DNA of 64,000 nt. Origin: Propionispira raffinosivorans DSM 20765 (GTDB lineage: Bacteria > Bacillota > Negativicutes > Selenomonadales > Selenomonadaceae). Where the stretch lies: assembly GCF_000381065.1 (NCBI RefSeq), contig NZ_KB905845.1:62001-126000 (forward strand). Direction: 5' to 3'. Of this stretch, positions 17,968 through 26,070 are shown one piece after another (the stretch's first letter is position 1; each line of letters opens with the position of its first letter). The translations under genes were made by a program, and so were the position numbers. The notes under the pieces are model-generated. The model made no database searches, was not told the origin of the DNA, and saw only the letters and a program-made list of their open reading frames with translations.

Positions 17968-18409
17968 TGAAAAGCCCCCTCAGTCAGTCATTTCCCGCAT
18001 ACTTAAAGATCCTTCTTAAATACGATATCTTTTGTAAAATCTTATATACATATTTATATTCGTAAAAAAATTGCATGCACCTTGTTATAAAATGATATTT
18101 TTTACAGAACGTTCGCTCAAGCGGCAGCAACTGAAAAATTTAGTTAATCTAGTTTGTGGCTCACATTCTAATAATGTTTCAAAGGTAAAAATGGATTCAT
18201 GTCGAATAAATATAATTTGTTTCACCTTTTACTCTGCTGAGTTTGATTGTTTTGTCATTTGATTATTTCGGCAAGTTTAGGGGGAAAGTCCTTTTTTAGT
18301 AATTAGACCTCCTCGATTTATATAAGGCCATGAATATTAAATTTACTCAATTATTAAAGGAAATAGTTAATCCATAATTTTAAAATAATAACAGAGGTGC
18401 TGATAAAGT
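17968..18409. other. Gene-free stretch between comM and the small hypothetical gene
   Basis: 442 bp, AT-rich. It must hold the comM promoter on the minus strand, but no clear -35/-10 pair was seen. A 63-codon frame at 18071-18262 on the plus strand lacks a ribosome binding site and has no recognisable features. The last 33 bp (taataacagaggtgctgataaa before ATG) are nearly identical to the leader of the paralogue at 21260. Confidence 0.5.
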
Positions 18410-18721
18410 ATGATTGAATTCTATATTTCTTGTAAGTTAAAAGAAGGAGGCGCAAAACAGCCTTCTTTAATCGCCAATGCAATACGAAAATGTTTATTTG
18501 ATAATCAGATGATAACTTCCGGAAGGCAGTTTTATATTTATGTAAATGCCGAAAGATATAATTTTCAGAGTTGTAACACTGCAACTGTTTTACAATTCTT
18601 ATGTAAAATTGACAGAACCACCGATTTAACTCTTGATGAACTAAATGTATTATTGGAACCTGCTTTTAAAATTTTAAGCGAAAAAAATGGACTGGATAAT
18701 TTTGAAATAAGTAAATCATAA
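18410..18721 (+). CDS. Small hypothetical protein, paralogue of the gene at 21260 (cysteine insert lost)
   Basis: 103 residues beginning MIEFYISCKLKEGG. About three quarters of aligned positions match the 118-residue protein at 21260, including CLFDNQ, ITSGRQFYIYVNAER and LTLDELNVLLEPAFKILSEK. It lacks the 12 or so residues that carry the CxxC-x4-C cluster in the paralogue; its sequence jumps from SCN to TATVLQFL. It has no signal peptide or membrane segment. No family recognised. Its conserved leader agaggtgctgataaa provides the ribosome binding site. Loss of the cysteines may mean loss of metal binding or divergence of function. Confidence 0.75.
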   Translation: MIEFYISCKLKEGGAKQPSLIANAIRKCLFDNQMITSGRQFYIYVNAERYNFQSCNTATVLQFLCKIDRTTDLTLDELNVLLEPAFKILSEKNGLDNFEISKS

Positions 18722-18730
18722 GAAGATTAA

Positions 18731-18816
18731 CTTACAGATAATCTGAATTTAAGTTTATGCCAACCTATTCATGCACGACAAGTAAGGTCTTTTAGGGGCA
18801 AGTCGAATGAATAGCT
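18731..18816. repeat. Structured intergenic element, family 2, copy A
   Basis: Starts CTTACAGATAATCTGAATTT, then a stem CCTATTC (18764-18770) pairs with GAATAG (18809-18814). It encloses ATGCACGACAAGTAAGGTC and CAAGTCG. Related copies are at 21073-21170 (B) and 23464-23530 (C). Copy A follows gene 18410 directly and lacks a strong T run. Confidence 0.75.
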
Positions 18817-18935
18817 TGTTGTTTTATTGCCACGGGTGTTGCTTGCCCCTACAGGATTGGGACGCATATTTTATAAATTCTGTATTGAATAATTTCACTT
18901 TATTAACCGTGATTAAAATATATAAGGAGGATTTT

Positions 18936-19463
18936 ATGAGTTGTTTGACAGATAATATTTTAACTCGAAGGAGCATTCGCGCTTACCAAGAAAAGCCCGT
19001 AAATTCCGAAGACATAAAAACCATCTTGACTGCTGCAACATGGGCTCCATCAGGTAATAACTTACAGCCTTGGAAATTTGCCGTCATAATAAATGATAAA
19101 GCTCTTATTAAAAAGCTTTCCGCTTTAACTATTTATGAGCATTGGGTACAAACAGCACCTTGCCTGATTGCTGTCTTTTTAGATCCAGAAAGTTCAGAAG
19201 GATTAGCTATCCCTAAGCTTCACATGAAACATGTTCAATCTATTGGTGCTGCAATTCAAAATATGCTTTTAGTTGCAAACGACCTCGGTCTTGGAACGTG
19301 CTGGATTGGCGAAATATTAAAAAATGAAAAAACTCTTAAAAATATTTTAAAAGTGCCTTTAATGTTGGAACTTATGGCTGTTATATCTGTGGGATATTCG
19401 GGGAGTATAATACAAAAAGGAAAACGTAAAGAAGTCGATGAAAGTGTTATTTGTTGGAAATAA
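18936..19463 (+). CDS. Nitroreductase family protein
   Basis: 175 residues of the FMN-dependent nitroreductase fold. The N-terminal FMN phosphate motif is ILTRRSIRAYQEKPV. APSGNNLQPWKFAVI follows at about residue 40. The C-terminal half has IGAAIQNMLLVANDLGLGTCWIG, and the C-terminus carries a basic stretch. Substrates of this family (nitroaromatics, quinones, flavin destruction) cannot be told apart. ATG at 18936 follows AAGGAGG by 6 bp; a longer in-frame extension to 18807 overlaps repeat A and is unlikely to be coding. It sits among accessory genes with no clear partner. Confidence 0.9.
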   Translation: MSCLTDNILTRRSIRAYQEKPVNSEDIKTILTAATWAPSGNNLQPWKFAVIINDKALIKKLSALTIYEHWVQTAPCLIAVFLDPESSEGLAIPKLHMKHVQSIGAAIQNMLLVANDLGLGTCWIGEILKNEKTLKNILKVPLMLELMAVISVGYSGSIIQKGKRKEVDESVICWK

Positions 19464-19507
19464 GATAAGAATTTCTATAAACCAATTAACAATAAGGAGA
19501 TTAAATA

Positions 19508-20015
19508 TTCACACATATAGAAATGAATTTTTCAGCGGCAGTGATTTTAGGCAGCGTGCTATTGGTTTTCACCTTGGGAAAAAGTCCTTTTTTTCGTATT
19601 GATCGAGCGGGGTAGCTATTATTGGTCTATTTGTCATTGTCGGTGGCGTAAAAGCTAGTGGCTTAGTGGTTCAAGTACAAACTTTGCTACCAATGGAACA
19701 AATGAATAATCTTAGCTTTTTTGCTTTGTCAGCGTTGTTTTATCAAATCTCGTCAGCAATGTGCCAGTAGTACTTTTACTGCAATATTATATTCCAGTGG
19801 GTAATGCTGCACAAAAATGGCAAACTTTGGCTTTGTTTTCTACTCTTGCGAGAAATCTTATAATTTTTGGTTCAATTGCAAATTTAATTGTCGTTGAAAT
19901 AGCTAAAAAGAATAAAATTATCATTACAGCAAAAGAGTATTTTCGTGTAGGGTTTCCTTTAACAGTAATTTTGACATTTTTATGCTTGCTCTGGTTAAAT
20001 TTTTTAGCGAAATAG
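19508..20015 (+). pseudogene. Truncated copy of the ArsB/NhaD-type anion permease (720-bp internal deletion)
   Basis: The sequence is nearly identical to the intact permease at 26667-27896, from aaggagattaaatatt to the stop. However, the first about 110 bp join directly to the last about 400 bp. The junction lies in TTATTGGT, which occurs in the intact gene at 26779-26786 and 27499-27506, so 720 bp were lost between direct repeats. The start codon is TTC instead of TTG, one G is missing in the gagcgggg run, and at least one more indel lies near 19725. It cannot make a transporter. Confidence 0.92.
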
Positions 20016-20096
20016 AGCTCTACGTATAAAAAGATAGCTGCCTTTCTTATGTAAACAAAATAATATTGCCACACTGAGATAGTGGGAGATGAAAAT

Positions 20097-20525
20097 ATGA
20101 TTCAAGAAGAGTACATTCGTGAAAAAGTACATACCTATTATTGGTATGAAGATGTTAATTGTGCAACAGTTATGCTTAAGATATTGGCAGAGTTACATGA
20201 CTTAAAATTAGACCTGCAAATAATCAATTCTGCTATTGGTATGCATGGTGCTGGTGGTTTTGGTGCGCAGTGTGGCTTAATAGAAGGTTCTTTGATGTTT
20301 ATAGGAATCTGGGGTAAAGAAAACGGACTATCAACAGAAAAAATAGTTGATTTATGTTATGGTTTCGCAAAAGATTTCGAACAAGAATTTGGCAGCCTGT
20401 TATGTAGCAAATTGCGTCCTCAAGGATTTAATACAGATAACCCTCCACATCTGTGTGAAGGGTTATCAAATAAGGCTGTAAAATTTACTGCTGAATATTT
20501 AAAGGACAACGCTAAATTTTTATAA
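20097..20525 (+). CDS. C_GCAxxG_C_C family probable redox protein
   Basis: 142 residues. The central GMHGAGGFGAQCGLIEGSLM resembles the C_GCAxxG_C_C signature (glycine-rich segment with a key Cys, then G-S/A-L-M). Flanking cysteines are NCATVML near residue 17, LLCSKLRP at about 100 and HLCEGL at about 119. Members are predicted redox-active small proteins, but the reaction is not established. The expected GCA is QCG here, a small deviation. ATG at 20097 follows GGGAG; an in-frame GTG at 20082 is less likely. It follows the permease remnant and precedes a secreted protein gene by 23 bp, possibly one transcript. Confidence 0.75.
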   Translation: MIQEEYIREKVHTYYWYEDVNCATVMLKILAELHDLKLDLQIINSAIGMHGAGGFGAQCGLIEGSLMFIGIWGKENGLSTEKIVDLCYGFAKDFEQEFGSLLCSKLRPQGFNTDNPPHLCEGLSNKAVKFTAEYLKDNAKFL

Positions 20526-20548
20526 GTTCAAAAGAAAGAAGGTATAAA

Positions 20549-21067
20549 ATGAAACGCACACTCTTTTTGGTTATAATATTTATGGCAATTTTAAGCAGTA
20601 TTTGTTTTGCAAATCAATATGATGATAGTCCAGACCAGTATACAAAAATTGATTCCGGCGCAACTTTTAATACCTATCTGGATAAAGCTTCTATCAAATC
20701 TGTAAAATACGCCCAACCCTACTACACGATTCGATGCAATAATATCGAATTTGATCAAACTGACGGCATTACGGCTAAAACTACAGTAATATACTCTTAT
20801 GATTTCAATACAAAAAACATACAGATACAAATCCCTAAAAACATTGCTCAAAGTGAAGATGGCAGCCTTTCATATAACTCAGTTCGTGATGAACCACCGA
20901 TTGATGTTGTCCCTGACAGTTTGTCATTTAAAGAATCAATCATGTTGTTTAAACAATTGTATGGTGAGAAGGCTGCGAATGCATTCCTTAATGCTCCGAA
21001 TAATAAATCAAAATTCCAGTCTAATGTGAATGATACTGACAATCTTCCATCTGGTGAGATAGTATAA
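20549..21067 (+). CDS. Secreted hypothetical protein
   Basis: 172 residues with a clear signal peptide, MKRTLFLVIIFMAILSSICF then AN. The mature part begins QYDDSPDQYTKI. It contains phrases such as DSGATFNTYLDKASIK and YYTIRCNNIEFDQTDG seen in small exported Negativicutes proteins, but no named domain was recognised. It has a polar C-terminus and no membrane anchor or lipobox. AAGAAAGAAGG precedes the ATG. A family 2 structured element follows the stop by 6 bp and probably acts as its terminator. Confidence 0.75.
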   Translation: MKRTLFLVIIFMAILSSICFANQYDDSPDQYTKIDSGATFNTYLDKASIKSVKYAQPYYTIRCNNIEFDQTDGITAKTTVIYSYDFNTKNIQIQIPKNIAQSEDGSLSYNSVRDEPPIDVVPDSLSFKESIMLFKQLYGEKAANAFLNAPNNKSKFQSNVNDTDNLPSGEIV

Positions 21068-21072
21068 TTTTT

Positions 21073-21170
21073 CTTACAGATAAGCTGAATTTAAGTTTAT
21101 AAAAGCCTATCCTCGCACGACACGTAAGACCTTTTGGATCTATGTAAGTCGATTTGGATAGGCTTTTTTT
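21073..21170. repeat. Structured intergenic element, family 2, copy B (terminator-like)
   Basis: CTTACAGATAAGCTGAATTT followed by the stem AAAAGCCTATCC (21101-21112) pairing with GGATAGGCTTTTT (21156-21168). The stem ends in a T run. The inner region CGCACGACACGTAAGACC and GTAAGTCG is shared with copies A and C. It resembles a terminator with an unusually long, conserved apical region. Confidence 0.8.
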
Positions 21171-21259
21171 ATAAAAAAATTCTAAAAAGATGCTTATTAA
21201 AGAAAATAATCAATCTAGAATCTAGAATTTAAAAATAATAACAGAGGTGCTGATAAATT

Positions 21260-21616
21260 ATGATTGAATTCTATATTTCTTGTAAGTTAAAAGAAGGCGG
21301 AAACAAGAATCCTCCTGCAATTGCAAATGCTATACGGGAATGTCTGTTTGATAATCAAGTCATAACATCAGGAAGACAGTTCTATATTTATGTAAATGCC
21401 GAAAGACATAATTTAGACAGTTGTAAAAATTGTCCAAATAAAGTTTGCGTCAGTAAGGCCGTTCTTTTGAACTTCTTATGTAAAATTGACAAAGCCCCTG
21501 ATTTAACCCTTGATGAACTAAATGTATTATTGGAACCTGCTTTTAAAATTTTAAGTGAAAAAAATGGACTGGTTAATTTTAAAATAAGTAAATTATCACG
21601 CCTTGAAAGCGTATAA
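21260..21616 (+). CDS. Small hypothetical protein with CxxC-x4-C motif
   Basis: 118 residues beginning MIEFYISCKLKEGG. Residues 55-64 are SCKNCPNKVC, a compact CxxCxxxxC cluster that could bind zinc or an iron-sulfur group. The rest is mixed alpha/beta by appearance, with LTLDELNVLLEPAFKILSEK near the end. It is the likely full-length form of the paralogue at 18410. The leader agaggtgctgataaatt before ATG is the same in both, so the duplication included the 5' region. No family recognised. A short terminator follows. Confidence 0.78.
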   Translation: MIEFYISCKLKEGGNKNPPAIANAIRECLFDNQVITSGRQFYIYVNAERHNLDSCKNCPNKVCVSKAVLLNFLCKIDKAPDLTLDELNVLLEPAFKILSEKNGLVNFKISKLSRLESV

Positions 21617-21618
21617 AT

Positions 21619-21648
21619 AAAAAAGCCACCCCGAAGGATGGCTTTTTG
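21619..21648 (+). terminator. Intrinsic terminator
   Basis: AAAAAGCCACC-CCGAA-GGATGGCTTTTT hairpin ending in a T run, 3 bp after the stop of the gene at 21260. Confidence 0.8.
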
Positions 21649-21801
21649 CTTTGACTAGTTATATCGATAACGGATATGTGTTTTAGGTACCATAACCCTT
21701 GATGAATTTATGTACAAACAATACGTGATTGAGCTCTTGGAATCTGTTGAAAGATAAAATCACGTTTAACATAAATATAAAATAAAAAAGGATTTGATAA
21801 G

Positions 21802-22368
21802 TTGAAAAGGATTTTATTGATTATTATTTTATGCTTTACCTTATTTTCTAATACATGTATGGCTGAAGATTGGATAATGATCGTCAGATCAGAAGATGCC
21901 AAGACCTATATTGATTTCGACAGTATTCAGTATGAATCTATTATTGTTGGAAGTACACATACGTTAATATATTACAAAAAATCTATTTTTACGGAATATG
22001 GCAAGAAAATTTTTCTTGATAGCATAAGTCCATCAGAAAAAGAAAAGCTTCAAAATGTTTATGCCTCGATTGAATTATGTGGTATTAGTTTAGATAATGA
22101 ACATAAAATGATAGGTTCCGATTACCTAGATGTATATATAGATTCAAACAAAAATATAATAGCCAAATATCCCCATACTCCAAAATGGGAAAAATTGCAA
22201 AAAGGTTCTATGCAATATGACATAAATACTTATCCATTAAGTTATGCTTATAATAATTTTCAAAAAGTAATGGATCGAGGATATGCTGATAAACAATCAA
22301 AAAAAGCTACTACAGTTCCAGAAAAAACTGATACCAGAAAAGCCTCCAGCATTATATCTAAAGAATAA
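21802..22368 (+). CDS. Secreted hypothetical protein (surface-adhesin E-like N-terminus)
   Basis: 188 residues with a signal peptide, LKRILLIIILCFTLFSNTCM then AEDW. The start is TTG behind AAGGA. The mature N-terminus, WIMIVRSEDAKTYIDFDSIQ followed by an exchange of charged strands (TLIYYKKSIF), has the W..I..SE....YID..SI pattern of many small exported Negativicutes proteins and of surface-adhesin protein E. That similarity is by eye only. The C-terminus is Lys/Thr-rich and low complexity. It is followed by a DUF805-type membrane protein gene. Function unknown. Confidence 0.7.
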   Translation: MKRILLIIILCFTLFSNTCMAEDWIMIVRSEDAKTYIDFDSIQYESIIVGSTHTLIYYKKSIFTEYGKKIFLDSISPSEKEKLQNVYASIELCGISLDNEHKMIGSDYLDVYIDSNKNIIAKYPHTPKWEKLQKGSMQYDINTYPLSYAYNNFQKVMDRGYADKQSKKATTVPEKTDTRKASSIISKE

Positions 22369-22461
22369 AATTAAAGCTTCGCCTTGATTATCGTTTTAAT
22401 AATACAAAATTACAAACAACTTTAACTTATATTAGAAATTTGGCATTATAAAAACAAGGAT

Positions 22462-22938
22462 GTGTTTATAGTATTTATGGAAATATTTAAAAACTTCTTT
22501 TCTTTCAAGGGAAGAATTGATCGTAAACAATTTATTATCGCAACAATAATCATTGCTGTGATCGACTTTATTTTAGAATACAAAAATGTCCATGCTTATA
22601 AAAACGACATGAATATTTTTATTGCTATTGGGATAGCAATTTTATTACTAAACATTGTACATATATCTTTTATGGTTCGAAGAATACATGATTTAAGCAA
22701 CGCTCATAGGCTTTTAGTAATTTTATCTACAGTAATAACAATTTTTGTAATATTAATTTTAACAGTAGCACTGTCTTTTTATTTCTTATCAAAAGACGAC
22801 TATATTATACCATTGGCACTTGGAGTTATTATTTTCCTGACCGCATGTTTTTTTAAGACTATATTTGTATTATATCTAACTATAAAAAAAGGCTCACCAG
22901 GTAAAAACAAATATGATATTGATGCTGAACTTAAATAA
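22462..22938 (+). CDS. DUF805 family membrane protein
   Basis: 158 residues starting at GTG 22462 behind AAGGA, or at ATG 22477. The opening FFSFKGRIDRKQFIIATIII is the DUF805 hallmark (F-x-G-R-x-x-R-x-x-F before the first helix). Four hydrophobic segments follow, with the internal motif FMVRRIHDLSNAHRLLVI (R-R-L/I-H-D). The C-terminus KKGSPGKNKYD matches the usual G-x-x-G-x-N-x-Y/F-G tail. Members are small integral membrane proteins of unknown role. A strong terminator lies about 110 bp downstream. Confidence 0.88.
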   Translation: MFIVFMEIFKNFFSFKGRIDRKQFIIATIIIAVIDFILEYKNVHAYKNDMNIFIAIGIAILLLNIVHISFMVRRIHDLSNAHRLLVILSTVITIFVILILTVALSFYFLSKDDYIIPLALGVIIFLTACFFKTIFVLYLTIKKGSPGKNKYDIDAELK

Positions 22939-23046
22939 AGCATATACATTACAAAATAAAAGCTCATAAATTTTATATTTGATATTGAAAATCATTTACA
23001 TATATGGTATATTATATTCATGCTTTTCATTAAGCTCTCCAAATAT

Positions 23047-23108
23047 AAAATACACAGCAAAAAACGGCTCGTGATACTCAGGCGAGCCGTTTTTTGCTGT
23101 GTATTTTT
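23047..23108. terminator. Strong bidirectional terminator
   Basis: A stem of more than 20 bp: AATACACAGCAAAAAACGGC continued by TCG, its complement 23082-23106, and an 11-nt loop. T runs lie inside and after the stem. It sits in the 22939-23286 gap, whose remainder is AT-rich and presumably includes the promoter of the small gene at 23287. Confidence 0.88.
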
Positions 23109-23286
23109 AGTACTTATAAATTTTAAACCAATTGATTCTATTGTCACATTAGGCCATTAACCAACAAAATTGCTACTGTTTTCCCAATTATTAAAAAAAT
23201 TAATTGAATTAATCATTAAGTAGTATTAGCTTATAATAAGCGTAGTCCTAAAGTACTATTCCTTTTACATTTAAAGGGAGTATCTT

Positions 23287-23457
23287 ATGTCTATTACTTA
23301 TGATCGCCCTACTCTGGACGAAGAAAAACGGTTTATGGCAAAACGCATTCGCAATTGGATTATGAAGCCGGAATCCGATCCAGAACTAACGGAGATTGTA
23401 AGAGCCGATAAGATCGAGGCTTTAAAAGTGTTTTTAGCTGACGAGACAGAGAAATAA
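23287..23457 (+). CDS. Small hypothetical protein (56 aa)
   Basis: ATG at 23287 follows AAAGGGAG by 7 bp. The product begins MSITYDRPTLDEEKRFMAKR, then IRNWIMKPESDPELTEIV and ends KVFLADETEK. It is highly charged with no membrane segment. A degraded second copy at 36270-36421, including upstream sequence, shows this is a real repeated unit. No family recognised. A family 2 element (copy C) follows the stop. Confidence 0.7.
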   Translation: MSITYDRPTLDEEKRFMAKRIRNWIMKPESDPELTEIVRADKIEALKVFLADETEK

Positions 23458-23463
23458 ATTAAG

Positions 23464-23530
23464 AAACCTATTCATGCAAGATGAGCAAGACCGTTGGGGG
23501 ATTTATGCAAGTCTAAGTGGATAGGTTTTT
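23464..23530. repeat. Structured intergenic element, family 2, copy C (terminator-like)
   Basis: The stem AAACCTATTC (23464-23473) pairs with GTGGATAGGTTT (23517-23528), followed by T-rich sequence. The inner region ATGCAAGATGAGCAAGACC and GCAAGTC corresponds to the conserved parts of copies A and B. The stem bases differ from copy B but still pair. Confidence 0.75.
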
Positions 23531-23639
23531 ATTTTAATTAAGAAGGTGTATTATTTTATATTACCATTTACAGTAGACAACTCCCGTCTGTTCTAAAATC
23601 TATTTTTTACTTGTCAAAGAACAGGTTCGTTCTATTCTA

Positions 23640-24620
23640 ACTTGGGTCTTAGTCGATCAATATTTTTAAATGTTTCATAAAACTCACGAATATACGGACA
23701 GCTGCTGCAAAGATTTTCAAGAATTTCAATCGAATTGTATCTGCACGAAACTTTTTCATTTTTCCCGGCAGACATAAGCGGCGAAACCAGTTAAAAAGGT
23801 TGTATGCCAACATACAAATCTGCAAACGATTTGAATTAACCAGATAGAATGGCTACTCATCATAGCAAAACCAAATTCATTTTTGGATTTTTTAATGAAA
23901 TTTTCCATTCGATCGCGATTGCAGTAAAACCTTACTAAATCCTGTGGCGACAATGCCATATTCGTCACAATGAATGTATGACGAACAAAAAGTTCTTCCG
24001 GACGTTTTTCTATTTTACAAATAACGCGTCTAGCGTAATTCCAGCTTCCTGCCTGATACGAAAATTCACCATAAAGAGCTACGAATTGATCAGGGTGAAC
24101 AGCCGCCTTCGCAGTTACCTCTTCTTCCAAATGGAAAGCCAGTTCTCGCAGTAAGCGATTGTTCTTGAGTCGTATTGCATAAGAGCAACCATTCGATTCT
24201 GCTTGTGTATAAAGTTCCGGCGTAGCAAAACCACTGTCTCCACGGAGAAACAGTTCCGTATCTGGATACTGGTTGAGATATTCATCAAGAAGCGGCTGCA
24301 AAAACTTCTGAACTCCTGTTGAAGAATACGTATTGCCCTTGCGTAATTCAATTTTTAGTAAATCCCCTGTAAACCCGTCATAACAAACCAGTGGGTGCTA
24401 ACCATGTGCCGAGTAATGGTAGTTAAACGCTTCTCCCTCTTGCTTTCCGTAAGTTGGAAGAAGTGTCGAATCCAAATCTAGCAGAATTCTTGGTGGCTGG
24501 CCAACGGAGTAAATTCGTTTACGCAAAGCACATGTAATTTCATGAAGCTGTTCCCGTGTTATTTCATCTAGACGAGATGAGCGGCCTGTTGGCTCAGAGC
24601 TTGTACGTGACGCTCAAAAC
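23640..24620 (-). pseudogene. IS1380-type transposase pseudogene
   Basis: The reverse strand reads SEPTGRSSRLDEITREQL, then RILLDLDSTLLPTYGKQEGE and HYSAHG. A TAG (24398-24400) stands where a Tyr codon would be expected, followed by HPLVCYDGFTGDLLKIEL. After a frame change come LFLRGDSGFATPELY, FIVTNMALSPQDLVRFYCNR and DRMENFIKKSKNEFGF. DSTLLP, RGDSGF and the DRMENFIKE-like motif mark the DDE core of IS1380-family transposases. The frame is also broken near 23755. The N-terminal part is absent: the sequence abuts the serine recombinase remnant at about 24640. Confidence 0.85.
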
Positions 24621-24646
24621 AAGTGTTTTGATACATTCTTGTCTAT

Positions 24647-26070
24647 AAGCTTGATCGCCTTGGAAGAGCAACCAGAGTAATTTTAAACGTTATCTATGAT
24701 TTTGAAAAGTATGGCGTAAAGTTAAAATCAATGACTGAACCATTTGATACTGGTGATGCATCCGGTCGTTTTCTTCTCACAATATTAGCTGGTGTCGCTG
24801 ACCTTGAACGAAGTAATATAATCGAAAGAATGTGGCTCGGCGCAAATCGATCCACCCGAGAAGGAATTTGGCTTGGTGGCATTGTCCCCTATGGATATTT
24901 CAAAAATGATGAAAAATACCTAGAAATAAATGATCATATTATGCCATCGTGCGGCATATCTGAGGCTGATATAATTCGGCTAATATATAAACTAACCATT
25001 GAAAATAAAATGACCACTATAAAGATTGCAGACCACCTTAATGCCCTTGGACTTCCCCCATCTTATTTTATAGACTCACCGGCAACTGGCAGACGAAAAA
25101 AAGAAACTGCTGGTATATGGCGCCCAGGTCGTGTACTCAATATGCTAAAAAGTACAACATATAAAGGCATTCACCAATATGGAAAACGCTCTGCTAAGCA
25201 GCGTGAAATAATTGAGCGGAACATTCCGGCTATTATATCACCCGAAGATTGGGAAGAAGCTCAAAAAGTCATTCGCGCACACTATATTTTTTCTCGTCGC
25301 AATGCAAAACATATTTACCTCTTAACAAGTTTAATCAAATGCAAAAATTGTGGTTACACTTATCAATCTGCATGCAGCAAAGGTGCATCTTACTACCTGT
25401 GCGGCGGTCGAAGCTAATGGCGAGCTAAAGGTAGAGAAAAATGTTATGGCCGAAGCATCAATATGCCATGGTTAGATAATTATATATGGAATGATTGCCT
25501 GAAATATATTAATAATCCAGATACAGCAATTGAAGAAATCGAAAAAAACAATACGACTAAGTCCAAACCTCAAAACATAACTGATGAAAACTGCTTCTTG
25601 ATACGCAACTCGATCAAAAAGAATCTGAAAAAAGCCGCATCTTAGATTTATTTCGAAGGCAGCTTATTAGTTTAAATGATGTTGAATTGCAGCTAAATAA
25701 AATTTCACAAGAAAAAAATATAATTCAAGAACGCATCACCACTATAAAGGAAAAAGAAAAATGTGTGTCGAATGTATTTGCATCACAGGCCTCTGCTAAA
25801 AAACTTTTGAATCACTTGAAAGATAAAATAAGCTCTACCGAAAATACAGTAGAGTTTAAACGCGAAATCATTATGTCGATTGTCGATAAGATTACGGTTG
25901 CCACAATTGACGAATCAAGAAAATCAAATATGAATATTACAATCCATTACAAATTTAACAAAAACGAGGAAAAATCAGTCTTACCTGCCCATGTTGTTGA
26001 CGACACGCTTGTCCTTGTGGATTTCTTGGGGATTCTGAGCATGCTTGTTCCTGTAACGCTAATGAAATAA
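24647..26070 (+). pseudogene. Large serine recombinase, N-terminally truncated and broken
   Basis: The reading frame begins inside the resolvase domain (KLDRLGRATRVILNVIYDFE, then PFDTGDASGRFLLTILAGVA, DLERSNI), so the catalytic Ser region is missing. The recombinase domain follows (GGIVPYGYFKND, GIWRPGRVLNMLKSTTYKGI) and the zinc ribbon (LIKCKNCGYTY, YYLCGG). TAA at 25415-25417 interrupts the frame before WRAKGREKC. A further frameshift lies near 25590, before the coiled-coil region (VELQLNKISQEKNIIQERI). The last codons (VPVTLMK, stop) are made from comM-derived sequence. Such enzymes integrate phages and ICEs; this one is inactive. Confidence 0.92.

Noticed and set aside
18071..18262. 63-codon frame upstream of the 18410 gene
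   Set aside because: No ribosome binding site, no recognisable features, AT-rich; no support for translation.
18731..18816. Known riboswitch (GEMM, preQ1 or fluoride type) for family 2 elements
   Set aside because: None of the conserved motifs of those classes is present, and the copies lie at gene 3' ends rather than in leaders.
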